Shown here: piece after piece, positions 1-5,281 of the stretch
Numbering within the stretch: the first letter of the stretch is position 1
How the letters are laid out: each line of letters begins with the position of its first letter
Assembly (NCBI GenBank): GCA_023248785.1
Contig: JAHFDX010000112.1
Location: 2,121-7,401, forward strand
Origin: Myxococcales bacterium
GTDB taxonomy: Bacteria; Myxococcota_A; Polyangia; Polyangiales; Polyangiaceae
Direction: 5' to 3'
Length of the DNA: 5,281 bases
Translations under genes and position numbers: made by a program
Notes under the pieces: generated by a model
Seen by the model: the letters and a program-made list of their open reading frames with translations, nothing else
The model's database searches: none
Told to the model about the DNA's origin: nothing

Positions 1-2733
1 CGCTCGCGTGACGGGTGCAAGAGGCAGCGCGTCTTGTTTCGTGAGCATCTTTGTGTCTGCGAGTCTCTGAAGAACGTGGCCCTCAATCCCTGAGGTGTTG
101 TCGGGGCCTACAAAAACGAGTTCGCGTTCTGCGCGCGTAATGGCCACATACGAAACACGCGCATCTTCGGCTAGCTCGCGCTGAGCGGTTTCTTCTTTGA
201 TGAGTTCGCGCGCGGCGGAACTCACGGTGACGCTCCCGTGAAGACCAAGTCGAACCGAGAGTCGAGCTGGGGTCCCGTCGTGGCCGAGCGAGGTCAAGAT
301 CGAGCGTCGTTGTGCGCGCGTGCTCGTGCGGTCGTAATCGATGTAAACGACCCGTGGGAATGCAAGGCCCTTGCTTGCATGGACGGTTAGAAGGCGTACG
401 GCGTCGTCTTCATCAAAAAACGTGGCAGCCTCACGCTCACGCGCATCGGTTCGACGCTCTCTCCACGCGTCGACGAATGCTCGCGAGGAGCCGAAGCTCT
501 CTGCAAAATCGATCAATTTTTGAACATTTTCGATGCGCTGTTGCCCGCGGTCGAGTGCGGCGAAAACACTGTCAAGCTGCAGTGCCTTCATGGAGATTCG
601 CAAAATGTCCGAAGGTTGCGCCGCGCCATCCATCTTCACAAGATCGCGCGCAAAAGTAACGAATGCGCTAAACGGCGCCCGATCCGTAGCCTCAAGTACG
701 TTGAGCTCGAGGTCGATCAATGCCTCGTGTGTTTTCGGTAGTCCTTCGCATGCGGTTGCGATTGCGGCGATGCTCGCATCATCGAGGGCAACCCACGGTC
801 CTCGGAGAACGCCGAGAAGTGCTACGGTGTCTTCGGCGTCCACCAGCCACCGCATGAGCGCCATCAGATCGTTGACCTCTTCGGTATCCCAGTACCCAAC
901 GCTCGGAAATGCGTACGGAATACCTGCCTTTTGAAGGTGATGGGCGACGATTCGCAGTGACTCGTTCCGTGACGAAAGGATCGCAAAATCACGGTAGCGC
1001 ACCGTTTCGATCGCGCCGTTGCACGAGGCAATCCACGCAACGACGGCCTCAGCCACTTGATGGCGCAGGTCCTCGCTGCGAAGGCCGGTTGGCACGGCGA
1101 TCCAGCGAACGTGATCCTGGGGCAGACCTGCTGTGCGGTCATCAGGTGAGGTCAGATCTTCGGTCTTTGGGTGATAGCAAACGTCGAACGCCGCGCAAGA
1201 CGCCTTGGAAAATCGATGAGCGCTAAACGCGTTAATGGTCTCGAGAATCGGTGAGAGGCTGCGTCGATTTTCTTGAAGCGCGAGAAACAATGCGTCGCCA
1301 CACTCCATGGAGGCAGGGTCCACGGAGTCGGCGCGCTCCACCCCGAATGCACGAGCGGCCAAGGGGCCCGCCAGGTGCGTGGCGAGGTCTGCAAACAAGG
1401 CAACGTTGGCGCCGCGAAATGAGTAAATGGACTGCTTCCGATCGCCAACGACCAGAAGGCCATGAGGTCTCAACCTCTTTAGCGATGCTGGCTCGTATGG
1501 CGCTCGGGCTTCCGGCTCGCGCTCCCAAAGGTGAAGAAGGAGATCGCGTTGCATACCCGAGGTGTCTTGAAATTCGTCGATGAGCAATGCATCGATCGAT
1601 GCCCCCACGCACGCGGCAATCGTCGGATGTGTCCGCAGTGCATTCACGGCAAGCTTTTGAATTTGCGCAAACGAAACGACCCCCAGGCGCGTCGTCCGTT
1701 CGAGCTGCGCCTTTTCTGCGTCGAGAAGAATGCGTTGCACGAGGTGTTCGGCTCTGTCGAGCTCATCGCAGTCGCGAACGCGAAAAAAGAGCTCGCGCAC
1801 AACTTCGGGGCCGGAATTGCCCGGAAGAAGCACCTTCAGCGACGATGCGAGCTGTTTCGACCGGCGCGTGCGGCGTAGGGCAACGATAATGTCCTCCACG
1901 CGTTTCCAGTCGTCGTCCGTGCCCAGTTGTTTCCAAAGCGCAAGCGCCTCGTCGATTTGTGCCTTCGCGTCCGGATCGTCTCTTGAGTCTTCGAGAACCG
2001 AGCGAATCTTGGCCATCCTCTCTTCGGTGCGTGCTCGGTTGCATCCGATCTCCAGCCCAGCAGCTCCATCGAAAGTCTCTCCGAGGATGTTCAGATTGGT
2101 GGCGAGGTCGTCTACAAAGCCATTCATGCCGGCTCCATACGCGGCAAGCAGCCTCCCTATTGTATGCGCATCGCGAATGTGTGCATCGCCGGTGAGCGCT
2201 CGTTCAATGGCCTCGCGAACGCTCAACGTTGCGAGTTCGAGGGTCGCAACATCGTCCGTAAACGTGAAGTCAGCAGGCAACCCGAATTCGAACGCATGCT
2301 CACGAACGATCTTTGCTGAGAGCGAATGCATCGTTCCGATGAACATGGAGTCCACGTCGCGCAGTGCACGCGCTGCGCGGTGGGCAATCTCTGACTCGCT
2401 CCATGCAGAAATGTGCGCACGTTCGCACGCCATCGCAAGGTCGTGTAGGTAGCGCGCACCTGGCTTGCATTGGGCCATGTCATCAAGGCAATTGGACACG
2501 CGTTCGCGAATCTCGGCTGCAGCCTTACGCGAGAACGTTGTCGCCACCACGCGTGCGGGGAGCACGGGTTTGCCGAACGCCCGTCCGCCCATCGTAGATG
2601 CGCCAAGCAGAAGATGAACAATCACGCCCACGAGAGCATGCGTTTTGCCCGTTCCAGCGCTTGCGACCACGATCGCATTTCGCTCGAACGCATAAAGATC
2701 GGCGAGAGTTGCCATCTTTCGGGTCATCACCAT
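1..2733 (-). CDS. UvrD/RecB/AddA-type SF1A DNA helicase, 3'-partial
   Basis: This is an ATP-dependent 3'-5' DNA helicase of superfamily 1A, expected to act in recombinational repair or DNA-end processing. The frame is open for 911 codons from ATG 2733 to the left edge without a stop. Seen motifs: Walker A ASAGTGKT (residues 24-31), Ia TTFSRKAAAEIRERV (65-79), GTMHS (133-137), Walker B/II DEFQDTS (386-392), III VVGDRKQSIYSFRGA (428-442), IV LQENRR (486-491), V LLTVHASKGLAFPRVV (781-796) and VI YVAITRAERELVFV (862-875). About 840 residues separate motifs I and VI, far more than in UvrD/Rep and close to RecB/AddA. A C-terminal PD-(D/E)xK nuclease domain would lie beyond the window, so AddA/RecB identity is unproven. 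TGA two codons upstream (2737-2739) caps the N-terminus. ATG 2733, GTG 2730, ATG 2727 or ATG 2715 could initiate; ATG 2715 has a weak GGTGA 11 nt upstream. No AddB or RecC gene precedes it, because the upstream neighbour is divergent. Helicase identity is very sure; the subfamily is moderate. Confidence 0.93.
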   Translation of the reverse strand, partial: MVMTRKMATLADLYAFERNAIVVASAGTGKTHALVGVIVHLLLGASTMGGRAFGKPVLPARVVATTFSRKAAAEIRERVSNCLDDMAQCKPGARYLHDLAMACERAHISAWSESEIAHRAARALRDVDSMFIGTMHSLSAKIVREHAFEFGLPADFTFTDDVATLELATLSVREAIERALTGDAHIRDAHTIGRLLAAYGAGMNGFVDDLATNLNILGETFDGAAGLEIGCNRARTEERMAKIRSVLEDSRDDPDAKAQIDEALALWKQLGTDDDWKRVEDIIVALRRTRRSKQLASSLKVLLPGNSGPEVVRELFFRVRDCDELDRAEHLVQRILLDAEKAQLERTTRLGVVSFAQIQKLAVNALRTHPTIAACVGASIDALLIDEFQDTSGMQRDLLLHLWEREPEARAPYEPASLKRLRPHGLLVVGDRKQSIYSFRGANVALFADLATHLAGPLAARAFGVERADSVDPASMECGDALFLALQENRRSLSPILETINAFSAHRFSKASCAAFDVCYHPKTEDLTSPDDRTAGLPQDHVRWIAVPTGLRSEDLRHQVAEAVVAWIASCNGAIETVRYRDFAILSSRNESLRIVAHHLQKAGIPYAFPSVGYWDTEEVNDLMALMRWLVDAEDTVALLGVLRGPWVALDDASIAAIATACEGLPKTHEALIDLELNVLEATDRAPFSAFVTFARDLVKMDGAAQPSDILRISMKALQLDSVFAALDRGQQRIENVQKLIDFAESFGSSRAFVDAWRERRTDAREREAATFFDEDDAVRLLTVHASKGLAFPRVVYIDYDRTSTRAQRRSILTSLGHDGTPARLSVRLGLHGSVTVSSAARELIKEETAQRELAEDARVSYVAITRAERELVFVGPDNTSGIEGHVLQRLADTKMLTKQDALPLAPVTRA

Positions 2734-2788
2734 ACGTCATCTGCATCAATTGTTTTGCGAGTTCTTTAGGTGTAAAGCAATCGCGCGT
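2734..2788. promoter_or_regulatory. Divergent intergenic region, likely holding both promoters
   Basis: These 55 bp are the only non-coding DNA in the window and lie between the divergent helicase and SDR genes, so promoters for both units should be here or extend into the coding starts. A weak plus-strand candidate is TTGTTT (2750-2755) with TGTAAA (2771-2776), 15 bp apart, each only a partial match to the sigma-70 consensus. Neither ATG 2789 nor ATG 2733 has a convincing Shine-Dalgarno sequence; the only AGGTG (2768-2772) is 16 nt from the SDR start, too far to be normal. Short-leader or leaderless translation is possible. The promoter function is inferred from gene layout, not from a clear motif. 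Confidence 0.5.
2747..2783. repeat. Imperfect inverted repeat, possible operator
   Basis: The arm CAATTGTTTTGC (2747-2758) pairs with GTAAAGCAATCG (2772-2783) at 9 of 12 positions around a 13-nt centre. Its place between the divergent starts would suit an operator for the MarR protein encoded in the same operon. MarR operators are usually compact palindromes of about 16-20 bp, however, and this dyad spans 37 bp, so it may be chance. The left arm also contains the 6-bp palindrome CAATTG. Confidence 0.25.
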
Positions 2789-3559
2789 ATGGCCCTTTGC
2801 TCATTGGAGAACAAAGTCGCACTCATTGCGGGCGCGAGCCGAGGAATTGGCGCTGAGATCGCGCGGGTCCTCTCGCTATCTGGGGCCAAGGTAGCGCTTA
2901 TCGGACGCGACGAAGGCAAGCTTGCGACGGTGGCAGGGGAGACGAACGGCATCGCGGTTGTATGTGATGTAACCGACCGCGACGCCCTGCACAGAGTTGT
3001 TCTCGGCGTGGAACAAACGCTCGGCCCCATCGCGATTAGCGTCTACAACGCTGGTATTGCCCCCAGCGCGACGCTTGCCGAAACAGACGATGCAATGTGG
3101 AGCCAAGCGTTCGCGGTCAACGTCACGCCGGCGTTTTGGCTTGCACGACAACTCGTGCCTTCGATGATCGGCTCCGGCTTTGGCCGTATCATTCACGTTG
3201 CCTCGAATGCGGGACTAACCGGATACGCGTACACGTCTGCGTATTGCGCGTCGAAGCATGCGCTTGTGGGTTTGACGCGCGCACTCGCAGTCGAGCTTGC
3301 ACGAACGGCCGTGACTGCAAATTGTGTATGTCCCGGATTTGTCGAGACGGACATGTGTCGCGTCGCCATCGAGAATATTTCAAAGAAAACGGGCCGCTCC
3401 CCCAGCGATGCGAAGCGCGCGTTGGAGGCGATGAATCCCCAAAAGCGGCTCATCGAACCGCGCGAAGTCGCCCATGTGGTTCTTGCCTTATGTAGTGAAA
3501 AGGCACGCGGATTGAACGGCACCTCGATTCCCATCGACGGTGGTCAGGTCATGACATGA
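2789..3559 (+). CDS. Short-chain dehydrogenase/reductase (SDR), 3-hydroxyacyl-CoA dehydrogenase-like
   Basis: This is a 256-residue classical SDR, an NAD(P)(H)-dependent cytosolic oxidoreductase of normal length for the family. The Rossmann start is AGASRGIG (residues 14-21, Gly15/19/21), with Ala where most members have Thr. Arg40 after beta-2 favours NADP, and Asp60-Val61 is the adenine-ring contact. The usual NNAG is YNAG (86-89). The catalytic tetrad is complete: Asn111, Ser139, Tyr152 and Lys156 in YCASK, with the normal 13-residue Ser-Tyr spacing. PGFVETDM (182-189) and the C-terminal GTSIPIDGG are also typical. ATG 2789 places the glycine motif at the usual distance from the N-terminus; a TTG at 2750 in the same open frame would add 13 unlikely residues. 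It is first in the operon, 7 nt before the RidA gene. With a crotonase in the operon, oxidation of a 3-hydroxyacyl-CoA or a cyclic hydroxyacyl-CoA is the best guess. FabG-like reductase activity is an alternative; substrate cannot be read from sequence. Confidence 0.93.
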   Translation: MALCSLENKVALIAGASRGIGAEIARVLSLSGAKVALIGRDEGKLATVAGETNGIAVVCDVTDRDALHRVVLGVEQTLGPIAISVYNAGIAPSATLAETDDAMWSQAFAVNVTPAFWLARQLVPSMIGSGFGRIIHVASNAGLTGYAYTSAYCASKHALVGLTRALAVELARTAVTANCVCPGFVETDMCRVAIENISKKTGRSPSDAKRALEAMNPQKRLIEPREVAHVVLALCSEKARGLNGTSIPIDGGQVMT

Positions 3560-3564
3560 GGAAG
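3558..3564 (+). promoter_or_regulatory. Ribosome binding site of the RidA gene
   Basis: GAGGAAG sits just before ATG 3567 and overlaps the SDR stop codon TGA (3557-3559). It supports this start and tight translational linkage of the two genes. Confidence 0.75.
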
Positions 3565-3566
3565 CT

Positions 3567-3977
3567 ATGAACGAAAAGATCATTCGGCCGACACATTTTC
3601 CAAAGCCACGAGGATATTCCGACGGCCTGATCGTTCCGTCCGGGAGATTGCTTTACATCTCTGGGCAGATCGCGTGGGACCGCGATGCGCGCATTGTGAG
3701 CAGCGATTTTGCGACCCAGTTTCTTCAGGCGCTCGACAATGTGATTTCCGTCGTCCACGCGGCCGGCGGCGGTTCGGAACATCTTGTCAAACTGCTCGTA
3801 TTCGTAACCGACATGGATGCATATCGAGCGGCGACGAAGGCGATTGGAGAGGGTTGGCGTTCGAGGCTTGGCAAATATTATCCGGCGATGAGTCTCGTTA
3901 AGGTGGCGGGGCTCCTCGAGCCGGGAGCGCTTGTTGAAATCGAAGGTACGGCGGTGCTTCCGGGGGAGTCTCGATGA
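3567..3977 (+). CDS. RidA (YjgF/YER057c/UK114) family protein lacking the catalytic Arg
   Basis: This 136-residue protein has the single-domain RidA fold, which normally forms trimers with active sites between subunits. Visible landmarks against E. coli RidA: Gly16-Tyr17 (Pro-Tyr17 there), the SGQI core at 32-35, FATQFLQALDNV (48-59) in the main helix, VKLLVFVTDM (74-83), YPAMSLVKVA (105-114) and VEIEGTAVL (123-131), where Glu126 matches catalytic Glu120. In true imine deaminases the YPAMS segment reads PARS, and its Arg (Arg105) binds the substrate carboxylate. Here that residue is Met108 (codon 3888-3890), so classic 2-aminoacrylate deaminase activity is not expected. Family members without this Arg often sit in catabolic operons with unknown or specialised roles. 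It lies between an SDR and a MarR regulator that overlaps its stop codon. Possible roles are enamine/imine hydrolysis on a CoA-thioester intermediate, or binding a pathway metabolite. Family assignment is firm; function is open. Confidence 0.93.
   Translation: MNEKIIRPTHFPKPRGYSDGLIVPSGRLLYISGQIAWDRDARIVSSDFATQFLQALDNVISVVHAAGGGSEHLVKLLVFVTDMDAYRAATKAIGEGWRSRLGKYYPAMSLVKVAGLLEPGALVEIEGTAVLPGESR
3962..3968 (+). promoter_or_regulatory. Ribosome binding site of the MarR gene
   Basis: GGGGGAG lies 5 nt before ATG 3974, inside the last codons of the RidA gene. With the ATGA start/stop overlap at 3974-3977 it indicates translational coupling and fixes the MarR start. Confidence 0.7.
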
Positions 3978-4495
3978 GTGACCGTGCCCGCTTTTTGCGC
4001 TCGGCCCTCTCAGATAGCGCGGACACTGCTGTGGCCGACGTACCGTTGCGTTTGCGCACCGATCCGTCGGCACTCTCGGTTTGGCTGCGGCTCCTTGAAT
4101 GTCACAATTTGATCCTCGGTCAATTGCGAAAAGAGGCGGCAAAAGATGGCACCTCGCTCGCACGCTTCGATTTGCTCGCTAACTTGATGCGTCGGGACGG
4201 AATGACTCTGTCGGAACTCAGTAGGCGGATGCTCGTCACCGCTGGAAATGTAACTGGTATTGTTGCGAGATCCGAGCGTGACGGACTTGTGAGGCGGACG
4301 GTTGACCCGCTCGATCGGCGGCTTGCCCGCGTTCATCTCACCAAAAGGGGGAGAAAACTTATCGACGGAATGACGAAGAAGCATGCCCGCGATGTGGGCG
4401 CGCTATTTTCACGGGTTGCGGAAGACGACCGAGCGGTACTCGGACGCGTTCTGGGAGAGTTGCGCGACCATCTTCGCAACGAGGCTCGGAGTTAA
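3974..4495 (+). CDS. MarR-family transcriptional regulator
   Basis: This 173-residue winged-helix DNA-binding protein probably acts as a dimer. After a variable 30-residue N-terminal extension come the dimerisation helix (about 34-58, SVWLRLLECHNLILGQLRKE), then LARFDLLANLMRRDGMTLSEL (62-82). The helix-turn-helix is around 78-104, with recognition helix TAGNVTGIVARSERDGLV (89-106). The wing carries the MarR signature D-x-x-D-R-R as DPLDRR (111-116), followed by VHLTKRGRKL (120-129) and a C-terminal dimerisation helix. The extension makes it slightly longer than the usual 140-160 residues. It lies inside the operon rather than divergent from it, overlapping the RidA gene by 4 nt and ending 2 nt before the crotonase start, so it is probably autoregulated. 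Several MarR repressors of aromatic catabolism (CouR, BadR types) respond to aryl-CoA thioesters or aromatic acids. A similar ligand is plausible here but is inference. Confidence 0.94.
   Translation: MSDRARFLRSALSDSADTAVADVPLRLRTDPSALSVWLRLLECHNLILGQLRKEAAKDGTSLARFDLLANLMRRDGMTLSELSRRMLVTAGNVTGIVARSERDGLVRRTVDPLDRRLARVHLTKRGRKLIDGMTKKHARDVGALFSRVAEDDRAVLGRVLGELRDHLRNEARS
4488..4491 (+). promoter_or_regulatory. Ribosome binding site of the crotonase gene
   Basis: GGAG lies 6 nt before ATG 4498, within the last codons of the MarR gene. The spacing is ideal and supports ATG 4498 as start. Confidence 0.65.
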
Positions 4496-4497
4496 CC

Positions 4498-5281
4498 ATG
4501 GGCATTCAACCAACGGGCTTTCGTTACGAAGTAACCTCGAACGTTGCCACCATCACGCTCTGTCGCCCCGACCGATTGAACTCGCTTACGTTCGCTATTT
4601 ACGAGGAGCTACGCGATACGTTCGCTGCGCTCGATCGACAGGACGAGGTTCGAGCCGTCTTGCTCACAGGCGAAGGTCGGGGGTTTTGTTCAGGCGGCGA
4701 TCAGGCCGACATTATTTCCGAGCTTTTCGCACGCGACATGAAGGGCTTACTTGCGTTCACTCGGACAACCGGCGCCCTCATTGCAAACATGCGCGCATGC
4801 CGAAAGCCCATCGTAGCTTCGGTCAATGGGGCAGCGGTGGGGGCCGGAGCGGTCATTGCCCTTGCCTGTGATTTTCGAATTGCGTCCGAGACGGCCAAGT
4901 TTGGCTTTGTCTTTCCGCGTGTAGGACTTTGCGGCGCAGACATGGGTGCCGCGTATTTATTACCGCGCGTGATCGGATTGGGGAGGGCCGCCGAACTTCT
5001 CTTTTTAGGCGACATTATTGGTGCAGAGGAGGCTCTTGCCATCGGTCTTGTAAACCGCGTCGTTGCGAAGGGCGATTGCGTTACCACTGCGCGCGCGCTG
5101 GCGGAACGTCTTGCGTCAGGTCCCGCATTTGCGCACTCAATGACGAAGCAAATGCTTGAGAGTGAACATACCTTGTCTCTCGCTTCTGCCATTGAGGCAG
5201 AGGCCCAGGCGCAGGCCATCTGCATGCAACATTCGGACTTTCGAACGGCGCACGATGCCTGGAATCAAAAGCGTTCGCCGC
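4498..5281 (+). CDS. Enoyl-CoA hydratase/isomerase (crotonase) family protein, 3'-partial
   Basis: A crotonase-fold enzyme acting on an acyl-CoA thioester; 261 codons are visible with no stop before the right edge. The end reads FRTAHDAWNQKRSP, the usual C-terminal F-x-x-K-R-x-P stretch, so only about 5-10 residues should be missing. Landmarks: N-terminal TLCRPDRLNSL (20-30), oxyanion-hole segment GFCSGGDQAD (62-71), second oxyanion segment VNGAAVGAGAVIALACDFRIAS (109-130), FGFVFPRVGLCGADMG (135-150), and LLPRVIGLGRAAELL ending near residue 168. The residue matching Glu144 of rat mitochondrial hydratase is Val119, and no Glu aligns clearly with Glu164. Asp148 in GADMG is the best remaining acid, as in crotonase subgroups with isomerase or non-canonical chemistry. 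It is the fourth gene of the operon, 2 nt after the MarR stop. It probably hydrates, isomerises or hydrolyses a cyclic enoyl-CoA; the exact reaction is unknown. Confidence 0.92.
   Translation, partial: MGIQPTGFRYEVTSNVATITLCRPDRLNSLTFAIYEELRDTFAALDRQDEVRAVLLTGEGRGFCSGGDQADIISELFARDMKGLLAFTRTTGALIANMRACRKPIVASVNGAAVGAGAVIALACDFRIASETAKFGFVFPRVGLCGADMGAAYLLPRVIGLGRAAELLFLGDIIGAEEALAIGLVNRVVAKGDCVTTARALAERLASGPAFAHSMTKQMLESEHTLSLASAIEAEAQAQAICMQHSDFRTAHDAWNQKRSP

Noticed and set aside
312..2621. Several plus-strand and alternate minus-frame open frames of 70-240 codons inside the helicase region, the longest at 1730-2452 (+).
   Set aside because: They lie wholly over the 911-codon helicase frame, which carries every SF1 motif in order. 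Their translations are Arg/Ser/Ala-rich low-complexity products with no recognisable domain, as expected of shadow frames in GC-rich DNA.
2750..2788. A TTG-initiated N-terminal extension of 13 residues on the SDR.
   Set aside because: The extension has no ribosome binding site and would push the Rossmann glycine motif further from the N-terminus than is usual. ATG 2789 gives a normal SDR start.
3549..4163. A 204-codon minus-strand open frame.
   Set aside because: It is antisense to the well-supported RidA gene and the start of the MarR gene, and its product shows no family motif.
4701..5225. A 174-codon minus-strand open frame.
   Set aside because: It is antisense to the crotonase gene, whose conserved motifs run through the whole stretch. 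The product is a biased Ala/Ser/Arg sequence.
1..5281. Signs of mobile elements, CRISPR repeats, tRNA genes or a novel defence system.
   Set aside because: No transposase or integrase motifs, regularly spaced repeats, tRNA-like sequence or toxin/antitoxin-type small genes were visible. The helicase alone next to a metabolic operon does not support a defence island.

Overview
The window reads as a bacterial chromosome of moderately high GC (I judge upper-50s percent by eye). Intergenic gaps are short, and C/G-ending codons such as GCG, CGC, CTC and GTC are frequent. The genes fit a proteobacterial or myxobacterial-type genome, but nothing here fixes the taxon.

There are two divergent transcription units. 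The left half (1-2733, minus strand) is one uninterrupted coding region of 911 codons that runs off the left edge. It is a superfamily 1A helicase with all the classical UvrD/RecB/AddA motifs. The spacing of its motifs fits the large RecB/AddA class better than UvrD/Rep. Its C-terminus, where a nuclease domain would sit, lies outside the window.

A 55-bp divergent intergenic region (2734-2788) separates it from a tightly packed plus-strand operon: a short-chain dehydrogenase (2789-3559), a RidA-family protein (3567-3977), a MarR-family regulator (3974-4495) and a crotonase-fold enoyl-CoA hydratase/isomerase (4498 to the right edge, lacking only its last few residues). Gaps are 7 nt, a 4-nt ATGA overlap and 2 nt, so the four genes are very probably one transcript.

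A crotonase, a classical SDR, a RidA protein and a MarR regulator together resemble the accessory genes of aerobic aryl-CoA degradation clusters, notably the 2-aminobenzoyl-CoA (anthranilate) or salicylyl-CoA type. In that reading the hydratase and SDR carry out beta-oxidation-like steps on the dearomatised ring. The RidA protein would help remove an enamine/imine nitrogen, and the MarR protein would sense an aryl-CoA or aromatic acid. The signature enzymes (aryl-CoA ligase, flavin monooxygenase/reductase) are not in the window, so this is inference. The RidA protein has Met where active imine deaminases have their substrate-binding Arg, and the crotonase lacks the canonical catalytic Glu pair. 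These are the two most interesting details. I see no RNA gene, mobile element, CRISPR array or clear terminator.
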